From an uncultured Carnobacterium sp. (lineage in GTDB: Bacteria > Bacillota > Bacilli > Lactobacillales > Aerococcaceae): DNA of 12,821 nt. Positions within the stretch are counted from its first letter, which is position 1. Each line of letters begins with the position of its first letter. The translations under genes were made by a program, and so were the position numbers. Location of the stretch: assembly GCA_937976325.1 (NCBI GenBank), contig CALJSD010000226.1:1-12821 (forward strand). The letters run 5' to 3'. The notes under the pieces are model-generated. The model saw only the letters and a program-made list of their open reading frames with translations. It was not told the DNA's origin and did no database searches. Shown here in pieces: positions 7,278-12,821 of the stretch.

Positions 7278-7385
7278 TTCACCTCCAAGCTTTTTTTGCT
7301 ATACTTATTATTACATATGACACACTGTAAATGTTTCCCAAAATGAGGTTAACATTTGTAAATCTTTACAGAATGGAGAGTTCGC
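7278..7385. promoter_or_regulatory. Divergent control region between the kinase operon and rpiR, with operator candidates
   Basis: The 108-bp spacer must hold both promoters, but no convincing -35/-10 pair stands out; the minus strand has TTTACA followed by A/T-rich TAATAATAAG at imperfect spacing. Two inverted repeats are clear: TGTAAATCTTTACA (7357-7370), and AAATGTT (7329-7335) with AACATTT (7351-7357). A further TGTAAA half-site lies at 7326-7331. The first palindrome sits just before the rpiR ribosome site (GGAGAG, 7375-7380). It also resembles a CcpA cre box apart from TC instead of CG in the centre. RpiR binding, CcpA binding or both are possible. Confidence 0.55.
7281..7286 (-). promoter_or_regulatory. 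Ribosome binding site that decides between two kinase start codons
   Basis: GGAGGT on the minus strand lies three bases before the ATG at 7275-7277 and six before the ATG at 7272-7274. The longer spacing is the usual one, so the second ATG is preferred. Confidence 0.6.
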
Positions 7386-8156
7386 ATGTTCAATACACAA
7401 GGTCTAACAAATACGGAGAAATATCTGCTTGCTTACATCGAACAGCATCTGGATGAAATCCCGTCCATCTCGATTGTGAAGTTGAGTAAAGATGCGAATG
7501 TATCCACTGCATCGATTGTGCGTACGATGAAGAAATTGGGCTACGACGGATTCACCAGCTTTAAACATGATTTGAAGAAACAATATCGTTTTACAAACGA
7601 GGAGCTATCGACCTTCAAGAGTTTGGAGGCTGTCGACCAAAAGATTCAAGCCGTTGTGGTGAAAAACGAGCAAGAAGTGCGCCGGACGATTGAACAGCTA
7701 GACAGTAAAACAATTGAGGATGCCGTTCAAGCGATTTTCGGGGCTCAACGAGTGTATTTATTTTCGCGTGGCCTCAGTGAAATGATTGCGACCGAAATGG
7801 AAATCAAACTCCATCTATTGGAGCGCACCTGCGAACAGTATGTGGATCCAAATATTATCCGCACCATCAGTCACCGTTTAAATGCCCAAGATGTGGCGAT
7901 TATTATTTCATTAAATGGGCATACCGAAGAATTGGTGGAAGCAGCGCGTGTTTGTCAACAAAATGAGGTGCCGGTTATTTTGATTACCGCAAACGGAGCG
8001 AGTCCTCTGGCAAGACTCAGTGATATCACGTTTGTTGGGTATAAATCTGAGAGTTCGTATTTCCCAGATTATGAAGTTCGTTCGCGCTTACCACTACAAG
8101 TGATTAGCCGAATCTTACTCGATGCATACGCAATACGGGTTGCCGGCCAAAAATAA
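7386..8156 (+). CDS. RpiR/MurR-family transcriptional regulator
   Basis: A 256-residue DNA-binding regulator. The N-terminal HTH_6 domain (about 1-75) includes SIVKLSKDANVSTASIVRTM and the LGYDGFTSFKHDL segment typical of the family. A C-terminal SIS domain (about 105-245) would bind a phosphosugar, with VYLFSRGLSE and VAIIISLNGHTEELVEAA as the two SIS core strands and loops. The ATG at 7386 follows GGAGAG (7375-7380). It is transcribed away from the kinase-EIIBC-EIIA operon across a short shared spacer, the usual place for a local regulator. It therefore probably controls that operon in response to the imported sugar phosphate. Canonical fructose operons use a DeoR-type FruR, so an RpiR protein here is unusual. 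No terminator separates it from sdaAB downstream. Confidence 0.9.
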   Translation: MFNTQGLTNTEKYLLAYIEQHLDEIPSISIVKLSKDANVSTASIVRTMKKLGYDGFTSFKHDLKKQYRFTNEELSTFKSLEAVDQKIQAVVVKNEQEVRRTIEQLDSKTIEDAVQAIFGAQRVYLFSRGLSEMIATEMEIKLHLLERTCEQYVDPNIIRTISHRLNAQDVAIIISLNGHTEELVEAARVCQQNEVPVILITANGASPLARLSDITFVGYKSESSYFPDYEVRSRLPLQVISRILLDAYAIRVAGQK

Positions 8157-8185
8157 TTTACATTGAAGGCGTATACTGATACGAT
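8157..8185 (+). promoter_or_regulatory. Promoter of the sdaAB-sdaAA-msrA operon
   Basis: TTTACA (8157-8162) and TACGAT (8180-8185) are spaced 17 bp apart, directly after the rpiR stop. The inverted repeat CGTAT (8170-8174) and ATACG (8179-8183) lies within the spacer and the -10 box and could be an operator. Read-through from rpiR is also possible. Confidence 0.6.
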
Positions 8186-8211
8186 AGTAAAGCAAAGAAA
8201 GGAGTGCCGAC

Positions 8212-8889
8212 ATGGAAGGAAATAAAGTACAAAATTATAAGAGTTGTTTTGATATTATTGGTCCGATTATGGTAGGTCCTTCTTCTTCACATACTGCTGG
8301 AGCAATTGCGATTGGTGCTCTTGCGAGACAGTTATTCGGTGGAACGCCAAAAAGCGTTCGATGCGACTATTATGAGTCGTTTGCCGAAACGCATAAGGGA
8401 CACGGAACGGATTTTGCGATTATTAGCGGAATCTTAGGCTTTGCGACTGACGATGAGCGCGTGCCACGTGCCGTTGAGATTGCCAAGTCCGAAGGAATGC
8501 ATATTGAATTTGTCGAACGAAAAGAACCAAGCCCTGTGAATCACGCCAATACCGCGGATTTAATCTTGAGCGATGAGAAGCGTACGATTCGCCTTATCGG
8601 GACCTCTGTTGGTGGCGGAGCGGTGGAAGTAAAGGTCATCGAAGTCGATGGCTTTAAGATGGAGCTTACAGGCCCTCTTCCAGTTTTGCTCGAAGTGGTT
8701 CCTCTTGGAAAAATGCCAGTTTTATACAGCTTGCTGCAAGAACATGGCGTGACCATTTCAAAACAGCGAGTGGAAATGACAGAAGATAGCCAAATGATGG
8801 GATATGAGCTTGTTGATTTATTATCCCCAGAATTAAAAGAAGAAATACAAACATTAAGAAAAACGCATAACATCTATATGTTTGCGTGA
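8212..8889 (+). CDS. sdaAB: L-serine dehydratase, iron-sulfur-dependent, beta subunit
   Basis: A 225-residue cytoplasmic subunit of the two-component serine dehydratase that deaminates L-serine to pyruvate and ammonia. The family signature FDIIGPIMVGPSSSHTAGA lies at residues 13-31, followed by ESFAETHKGHGTD (55-67) and the glycine-rich IGTSVGGGAVEV (129-140). The C-terminal part (about 155-225) sits where Bacillus SdaAB has an ACT domain. The usual acidic-PG turn is not visible; GPLPVLLEVVPLGKMPVLYSLL takes its place in part, so this domain is divergent or degraded. The ATG follows AAAGGAG (8198-8204) at good spacing. It lies 21 bp before sdaAA, with which it forms the active enzyme. Confidence 0.93.
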   Translation: MEGNKVQNYKSCFDIIGPIMVGPSSSHTAGAIAIGALARQLFGGTPKSVRCDYYESFAETHKGHGTDFAIISGILGFATDDERVPRAVEIAKSEGMHIEFVERKEPSPVNHANTADLILSDEKRTIRLIGTSVGGGAVEVKVIEVDGFKMELTGPLPVLLEVVPLGKMPVLYSLLQEHGVTISKQRVEMTEDSQMMGYELVDLLSPELKEEIQTLRKTHNIYMFA

Positions 8890-8910
8890 TGATGAGGAAG
8901 GAAGTTTGCA

Positions 8911-9813
8911 ATGTTTTCGACCATTAAAGAATTGGTAGCATTAGCAACAGAACAAAAGAAGCCCATTTCGGAAATCATGATTGAACAGGAAATGGAAATG
9001 ACCCAGCAAAGTCGTGAGTACATCTGGGAGAAAATGGAAAAAAACTTACAAACGATGAAGAACGCCGTTGAACGAAGCGTGGAAGGAGAGGGTGTGTTCT
9101 CTCCAACGGGCTTAACGGGTGGCGACGCGTTGAAGATGAAGAAGTATCGTGAACGTGGAAAAACATTGTCGGGCGATAGTGTGCTAGCGGGGGTACAATA
9201 CGCGCTTGGAACAAACGAAGTGAATGCTGCGATGGGGCTTGTATGCGCAACGCCGACAGCAGGAGCGAGTGGAACACTGCCAGGAGTTGTGTTCTCAATT
9301 GCCGATACGATGAACTTGAATCATGAACAACAAGTGCGTTTCCTCTTCACTTCGGCAGCCTTCGGGATGGTCGTAGCCAATAACGCGATGATTGCCGGGG
9401 CGACAGGTGGATGCCAAGCCGAAGTCGGAAGTGCCAGTGCGATGGCCGCAGCCGCAGCTGTTGAAGCAGCCGGTGGAACGCCACAAGAGAGTTCCGAAGC
9501 CTTTGCGACAGCGCTAGGGAATTTATTAGGGCTTGTTTGTGACCCTGTAGCCGGCCTTGTAGAAGTACCATGCGTGAAGCGAAATGCAATTGGTGCAGGA
9601 AATGCCTTGATTGCCGCAGACATGGCACTTGCAGGAATTACAAACGTGATTCCAGCCGATGAAACGATTGAAGCGATGCGCAGTATCGGGGTGAGAATGC
9701 CACGAGAACTCCGTGAAACGGGACTCGGTGGAACGGCAGGCACAAGAACAGGGATTGCGATTAAGATGCGCATTTTCGGGGAAGATGTTTCCTTGAACCC
9801 GGAACAAGAGTAG
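8911..9813 (+). CDS. sdaAA: L-serine dehydratase, iron-sulfur-dependent, alpha subunit
   Basis: A 300-residue catalytic subunit of the split serine dehydratase. It carries the oxygen-sensitive [4Fe-4S] cluster that activates serine. Cluster cysteines are recognisable at C168 ([10 protein letters not shown]), C210 (LVCDPVAG) and C221 (EVPCVKRN). The 42- and 11-residue spacings are those of type 2 serine dehydratases; C112 lies in the conserved [11 protein letters not shown]. Further family marks are SPTGLTGGD (64-72) and [12 protein letters not shown] near the C-terminus. The ATG follows AGGAAGGAAG. It lies 21 bp after sdaAB, and its stop codon is part of the msrA ribosome site. Full length for the split form; the fused E. 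coli form carries both domains in one chain. Confidence 0.95.
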   Translation: MFSTIKELVALATEQKKPISEIMIEQEMEMTQQSREYIWEKMEKNLQTMKNAVERSVEGEGVFSPTGLTGGDALKMKKYRERGKTLSGDSVLAGVQYALGTNEVNAAMGLVCATPTAGASGTLPGVVFSIADTMNLNHEQQVRFLFTSAAFGMVVANNAMIAGATGGCQAEVGSASAMAAAAAVEAAGGTPQESSEAFATALGNLLGLVCDPVAGLVEVPCVKRNAIGAGNALIAADMALAGITNVIPADETIEAMRSIGVRMPRELRETGLGGTAGTRTGIAIKMRIFGEDVSLNPEQE

Positions 9814-9824
9814 GAGGAATACAC

Positions 9825-10346
9825 ATGGCAAAAGAAATTGCTACATTTGCAGGAGGCTGTTTCTGGTGCATGGTGAAGCCATTTGATAGCCAACCAGGAA
9901 TCGAGTCTGTGATCTCAGGATACACAGGCGGCCACAAAGAAAACCCGACATACAAGGAAGTGTGTAGCGGAACAACAGGACATACAGAGGCCGTGCAAAT
10001 CACGTTCGACCCAGAAGTATTCCCTTATGAAAAACTCGTAGAAGTCTACTGGCAACAAACGGACCCAACGGATGCAATGGGACAATTCGTGGACCGTGGA
10101 GATTCATACCGACCAGTTATCTTCTATCATTCCGAGGAACAAAGAAAGATTGCGGAAGCTTCAAAAGCAGCCTTGCAAGCCAGCGGACGATTCAAAAAAG
10201 ATATCGTGACAAAAATCGAGCCTGCAAGTACGTTCTATCCTGCCGAAGAATATCACCAAGATTTCTACAAGAAGGATCCAGAGCACTATAAACGTTACCG
10301 CGGACTCTCGGGCCGCGACACTTTTATCGAAAGTATTTGGAAATAA
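9825..10346 (+). CDS. msrA: Peptide methionine (S)-S-oxide reductase MsrA
   Basis: A 173-residue cytoplasmic repair enzyme that reduces methionine-S-sulfoxide in proteins and free methionine. The catalytic cysteine is C12 in the signature [15 protein letters not shown] (32-36), [16 protein letters not shown] (42-57) and the [11 protein letters not shown] segment are also typical. Cysteines are C12, C15 and C47 only. There are no C-terminal resolving cysteines like those of E. coli MsrA, so recycling must use another thiol. The AGGAGG ribosome site (9812-9817) overlaps the sdaAA stop, and the intergenic gap is only 11 bp, so the gene is translated as part of the serine dehydratase operon. It is followed by a strong terminator hairpin. 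Confidence 0.95.
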   Translation: MAKEIATFAGGCFWCMVKPFDSQPGIESVISGYTGGHKENPTYKEVCSGTTGHTEAVQITFDPEVFPYEKLVEVYWQQTDPTDAMGQFVDRGDSYRPVIFYHSEEQRKIAEASKAALQASGRFKKDIVTKIEPASTFYPAEEYHQDFYKKDPEHYKRYRGLSGRDTFIESIWK

Positions 10347-10349
10347 GCA

Positions 10350-10398
10350 AAAGAGCTAAAATTATCATATATGATAATTTTAGCTCTTTAATTTTTTA
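10350..10398 (+). terminator. Terminator of the sdaAB-sdaAA-msrA operon
   Basis: A perfect 19-bp inverted repeat spans 10350-10368 and 10371-10389. Its outer part reads AAAGAGCTAAAA/TTTTAGCTCTTT and the AT-rich centre is CATATATG. It is followed by AATTTTTTATT, a U-tract on the plus strand, four bases after the msrA stop. Confidence 0.85.
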
Positions 10399-10406
10399 TT
10401 CAACTT

Positions 10407-10435
10407 CAGTATATTCACCGTGAATACTGTTTTTA
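10407..10435 (+). terminator. Second, imperfect hairpin with a U-tract after msrA
   Basis: CAGTATATTCAC (10407-10418) pairs with GTGAATACTG (10420-10429) with a two-base bulge, and TTTTT follows directly on the plus strand. It may be a backup terminator in tandem with the first. Confidence 0.5.
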
Positions 10436-10491
10436 TCAATTGGAATCTCTTATTGAAGATTGGCTAATGAAAAAAGTTTCAGAATGAAAAC

Positions 10492-10527
10492 GAACATGAA
10501 ATTACCAAATATGGTAATTTCATGTTC
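10492..10527. repeat. 16-bp perfect inverted repeat in the msrA-aminotransferase spacer
   Basis: Arms at 10492-10507 and 10512-10527, with an AATA loop, read GAACATGAAATTACCA and its complement. On the plus strand no U-tract is adjacent; on the minus strand GTTTTCATT follows, so it could be a backup terminator for the minus-strand aminotransferase. Its core resembles the first hairpin of the spacer (ATTAYCA around an A/T centre). Confidence 0.6.
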
Positions 10528-10578
10528 CACCTCTACATTTTTTAAATAAAAACGATATAGTATATAAACTATAAAGCA

Positions 10579-10602
10579 AAAAAGACCATATATGGTCTTT
10601 TT
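10579..10602. terminator. Bidirectional terminator after the aminotransferase gene
   Basis: A perfect 24-bp palindrome, AAAAAGACCATA (10579-10590) with TATGGTCTTTTT (10591-10602). The minus strand ends in TTTTTTGC and the plus strand in TTTTTCGC. It lies 13 bp beyond the minus-strand aminotransferase stop, as expected between convergent genes. The stem is short in G/C, so its strength is moderate. Confidence 0.7.
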
Positions 10603-10615
10603 CGCCTTCTAAATG

Positions 10616-11782
10616 TTAGATGTTTGCTAAGTAAGTTGTTAAACGAGCGACAACTTCTTTTAAGTTTTCCATTGAAGCAGCGTAACTGAAACGAACATAG
10701 CTTTCGCCACCAGGTCCGAAAGATACCCCTGGAATTAGCGCTACTTTTGCTTTTGGAGCAAGGTCACGAACGAAAGCCCATGAGTCAGTACCGCATTTTG
10801 CAGGAATTTTCGCGAATAAGTAGAACGCTCCGTCAGGACTTGCTACTTCAAAGCCAAGTTTCTTCAACTCAGCAGCAAGGTAGTCACGACGTTCGCTATA
10901 TTCAACCATCATTTTCGCGCAGTCATCTTGGCCGTGTAACATCGCCGCAAGCGCTCCGTATTGCGCAAAGCTTGTTGGAGCTGTCACCATGTATTGGTGT
11001 GTTTTTACGACTTCGTTCATGAAGTGTGTTGGTCCTAAGATGAATCCGATACGCCATCCTGTCATTGCGTGTGATTTTGATAAACCAGTGATGACAATTG
11101 TTTGATCCGGTAAAATATTCGCAAGAGAGTAGTGAGTCTTGTCGTATGTTAATTCTGCGTAGACTTCATCGCAAAGCGCCCAAAGTTTGTATTCTTTGAT
11201 TACTTCGGCTAAGTCTTCTAATTGTTCTTTCGAATAAGTCACGCCTGTTGGGTTACTTGGGTATACAAGAACAACCGCTTTGAAGTTTTTATCTGGGTTT
11301 GCTTCGATGGTTTCTCGTAATTTATCTGCTGTTAAAACGAAACCGTCGTTACTTGTGTCGACCGTAATGAAGTTCCCTTGGTTCACCAATGTGATTGGCA
11401 AGTATAGCGGGAAGACTGGTGTTGGCACGATCACTGTGTCGCCAGGGTTTAAGATGGCTTGTAAGCTAGCGTTAATCCCTTCCGTTGCCCCGATTGTTGT
11501 GATCACTTGGTCCGCTGTGTAATTGAAATTAAATTTCTTGTTGTAATACTCAGCCGCAGCTTGTCGTAATTCAGGAATCCCTGAGTTTGGTGTGTAGTGA
11601 GAGTGGTTGTCTTTAATCGCTTGGATAGCCGCCTCTTTAATATGCTCAGGCGTGTCAAAGTTTGGTTCTCCAAGAGTTAATTTGATAATGCCAGGAATTG
11701 TAGAAACTTCTGCGTCGAATTGACGAATATCAGAAACTGCAATGCCTTCTACGATTTTGTTAAATGGATGTTCTACTGTCAT
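10616..11782 (-). CDS. PLP-dependent aminotransferase, class I (aspartate/aromatic type)
   Basis: A 388-residue cytoplasmic fold-type I aminotransferase, full length. The PLP Schiff-base lysine is K236 in TGLSKSHAMTGWRIG. Other cofactor and substrate residues are N177 in YPSNPTG, D205 and Y208 in CDEVYAE, R244, and the carboxylate-binding R364 in YVRFSYA. The N-terminal LTLGEPNFDTPEHI and YTPNSGIPELR blocks are typical of the AspB/AraT/PatA subgroup found across lactic acid bacteria. The subgroup alone does not tell aspartate from aromatic specificity. The ATG at 11780-11782 follows TAAAGGAGGATT. It is monocistronic, with its own promoter at 11811-11839 and a terminator right after the stop. 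It is divergent from mnmE and convergent with msrA. Confidence 0.9.
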   Translation of the reverse strand: MTVEHPFNKIVEGIAVSDIRQFDAEVSTIPGIIKLTLGEPNFDTPEHIKEAAIQAIKDNHSHYTPNSGIPELRQAAAEYYNKKFNFNYTADQVITTIGATEGINASLQAILNPGDTVIVPTPVFPLYLPITLVNQGNFITVDTSNDGFVLTADKLRETIEANPDKNFKAVVLVYPSNPTGVTYSKEQLEDLAEVIKEYKLWALCDEVYAELTYDKTHYSLANILPDQTIVITGLSKSHAMTGWRIGFILGPTHFMNEVVKTHQYMVTAPTSFAQYGALAAMLHGQDDCAKMMVEYSERRDYLAAELKKLGFEVASPDGAFYLFAKIPAKCGTDSWAFVRDLAPKAKVALIPGVSFGPGGESYVRFSYAASMENLKEVVARLTTYLANI

Positions 11783-11810
11783 AGGAATCCTCCTTTATAT
11801 TCATAGGGAA

Positions 11811-11839
11811 ATTGTATCTTGTTTTGAGAAAGAGTGCAA
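11811..11839 (-). promoter_or_regulatory. Promoter of the aminotransferase gene
   Basis: On the minus strand TTGCAC (11834-11839) and TACAAT (11811-11816) are separated by 17 bp, about 30 bp before the start codon. Confidence 0.7.
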
Positions 11840-11929
11840 CGAGAAGTGTAGATTTTTGAAAAGAAAATAAAAAACGCTAGGAATTTATCCAATCTGCCTT
11901 TCTGCCTATGAATTCTAAGGAAAATAGTG

Positions 11930-11935
11930 TATAAT
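11930..11935 (+). promoter_or_regulatory. -10 box of the mnmE promoter
   Basis: A consensus TATAAT lies about 105 bp before the mnmE ATG. The expected -35 position (around 11907-11912, TATGAA) is poor, so the promoter is recognised mainly by its -10 box. Transcription would start near 11942, just upstream of the leader hairpin. Confidence 0.55.
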
Positions 11936-11961
11936 CTCTTTGAGAATATCGGTTAGCAGTC

Positions 11962-12011
11962 AAAGTGCGAGCCACCCTAGAAGAGGAAGGGGTGGAGTGT
12001 GCACTTTTTTT
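11962..12011 (+). terminator. Leader hairpin with U-tract upstream of mnmE, possible attenuator
   Basis: The outer stem AAAGTGC (11962-11968) with GCACTTT (12001-12007) and the inner stem CCACCC (11972-11977) with GGGTGG (11990-11995) are separated by an asymmetric internal loop. The right outer arm runs straight into T5-T7. It has terminator form but lies inside the mnmE leader, between the -10 box and the start codon. No plus-strand gene lies upstream for it to terminate. Confidence 0.7.
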
Positions 12012-12039
12012 GTGCAATGAAACGGAAGTGAGGGATAGT

Positions 12040-12821
12040 ATGCAGACAGAATTTGATACAATTGCGGCGATTTCAACGGCGCCTGGCGAAGGGGCTATCG
12101 GGATTGTTCGTATTAGTGGAGATGATGCGATTCGCATTGCCGACGAAGTGTATCGATTGAAAGACAAACGATTAAAAGAACAGCCAAGTCATACGATTCA
12201 CTATGGGCATATCGTGGATCCAAAGAACGATGAAGTCATTGATGAAGTGATGGTGACGGTACTTCGCGCGCCAAAGACTTTTACGCGTGAGGACGTTGTG
12301 GAAATCAACTGTCACGGTGGGATTGTGGCGATTAACCGCATCTTACAACTCGTTCTTCGCATGGGAGCACGTCTGGCCGAGCCAGGTGAATTTACAAAAC
12401 GTGCCTTCTTGAATGGACGTATCGACTTATCTCAAGCAGAAGCCGTGATGGATTTGATTCGTGCGAAAACAGATAAATCGATGCAAATGGCGATGCGCCA
12501 ACTCGACGGAGAACTCTCGAAGTTAATTCAGAATTTACGACAAGAAATTTTAAACACCTTAGCGCAAGTGGAAGTGAATATCGACTATCCGGAATACGAC
12601 GACGTGGAAGAAATGACCTTGCAACTGTTGCGTGAGAAGACGCAGCAAGTCTCACAAGGAATTCGCGCATTGCTGAACACGGCAAGCCAAGGAAAAATCT
12701 TGCGTGACGGATTGAAGACGGCTATCGTTGGGCGTCCAAACGTAGGGAAATCGAGTCTATTGAACGTGTTATTACGCGAAGAAAAAGCCATCGTAACGGA
12801 TATCGCTGGAACGACTCGTGA
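12040..12821 (+). CDS. mnmE: tRNA uridine-5-carboxymethylaminomethyl modification GTPase MnmE (3' truncated by window)
   Basis: The first 260 codons of MnmE (TrmE/ThdF), which is normally about 455-465 residues. With MnmG it modifies the wobble uridine U34 of tRNAs, using GTP hydrolysis and a methylene-folate carbon. The N-terminal folate-binding domain begins [23 protein letters not shown] (5-27), and the conserved FTRED, EINCHGG and [23 protein letters not shown] follow. After a helical stretch, the GTPase domain opens with the P-loop GRPNVGKS (231-238), and TDIAGTTR at the edge is the start of the switch region. The ATG at 12040 is preceded by GTGAGGGA. The gene continues beyond the window without any stop, so it is partial only because the window ends. 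Confidence 0.96.
   Translation, partial: MQTEFDTIAAISTAPGEGAIGIVRISGDDAIRIADEVYRLKDKRLKEQPSHTIHYGHIVDPKNDEVIDEVMVTVLRAPKTFTREDVVEINCHGGIVAINRILQLVLRMGARLAEPGEFTKRAFLNGRIDLSQAEAVMDLIRAKTDKSMQMAMRQLDGELSKLIQNLRQEILNTLAQVEVNIDYPEYDDVEEMTLQLLREKTQQVSQGIRALLNTASQGKILRDGLKTAIVGRPNVGKSSLLNVLLREEKAIVTDIAGTTR

Noticed and set aside
9321..9893. 190-codon minus-strand open frame opposite sdaAA and the start of msrA
   Set aside because: It overlaps two well-supported genes antisense, and its Ala/Ser/Pro-rich composition is the expected shadow of the GC-richer sdaAA sequence.
10350..10602. CRISPR array or insertion-sequence ends
   Set aside because: The palindromes differ in length and sequence, the spacing is irregular, and there is no transposase or target duplication.
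11942..12039. T-box or known riboswitch in the mnmE leader
   Set aside because: The leader is too short, and the T-box sequence AGGGTGGNACCGCG and specifier loop are absent; only a terminator-like stem is present.
11877..12167. 96-codon minus-strand open frame across the mnmE leader
   Set aside because: It covers the mnmE promoter, hairpin and N-terminal coding region antisense and has no ribosome site or recognisable domain.

Overview
The window carries ten complete protein genes, one gene cut by the right edge, and a probable structured RNA cut by the left edge. The A+T-rich composition, strong AGGAGG ribosome binding sites, PTS sugar genes, split SdaAA/SdaAB serine dehydratase and tight sugar operons point to a low-GC Gram-positive of the order Lactobacillales. 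The Carnobacteriaceae (Granulicatella-like) is my guess for the family, but the sequence alone does not settle it. No mobile element, CRISPR array, tRNA or rRNA gene was seen.

Left block (1-4340). Positions 1 to about 80, read on the plus strand, look like the 3' end of a 6S-type regulatory RNA followed by a short hairpin. Convergent to it on the minus strand is a four-gene operon: a GntR/UTRA regulator, an AgaS-type sugar isomerase, NagA (N-acetylhexosamine-6-phosphate deacetylase) and LacD (tagatose-1,6-bisphosphate aldolase). Its single promoter (TTGACG, 17 bp, TACAAT) is followed at once by a palindrome, ACTGGTCACTACCAGT. This closely matches the operator of DasR/NagR-type GntR repressors, so autoregulation by an amino-sugar phosphate is likely. 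The enzymes fit catabolism of N-acetylgalactosamine: deacetylation, deamination/isomerisation to tagatose-6-phosphate, phosphorylation (kinase not in this operon) and aldol cleavage.

Middle block (4390-8156). A second minus-strand operon encodes a PfkB-family sugar-phosphate kinase, a fructose-family PTS EIIBC and a separate EIIA, and ends at a clear terminator (4392-4436). It is divergent from an RpiR-family regulator; the 108-bp spacer between them holds nested inverted repeats. The set resembles fructose uptake, but the RpiR regulator, the split EIIA and the neighbouring tagatose-bisphosphate aldolase also allow a tagatose-type route through a 1-phosphate.

Right block (8157-12821). A plus-strand operon encodes the two subunits of the iron-sulfur L-serine dehydratase (SdaAB, SdaAA) followed by MsrA, a methionine sulfoxide reductase. 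It converges on a minus-strand PLP aminotransferase gene. The spacer between them is packed with palindromes, several of which look like terminators. Divergent from the aminotransferase is mnmE (tRNA U34 modification GTPase), truncated at the window edge. Between its promoter and start codon lies a long hairpin with a U-tract, a candidate attenuator.
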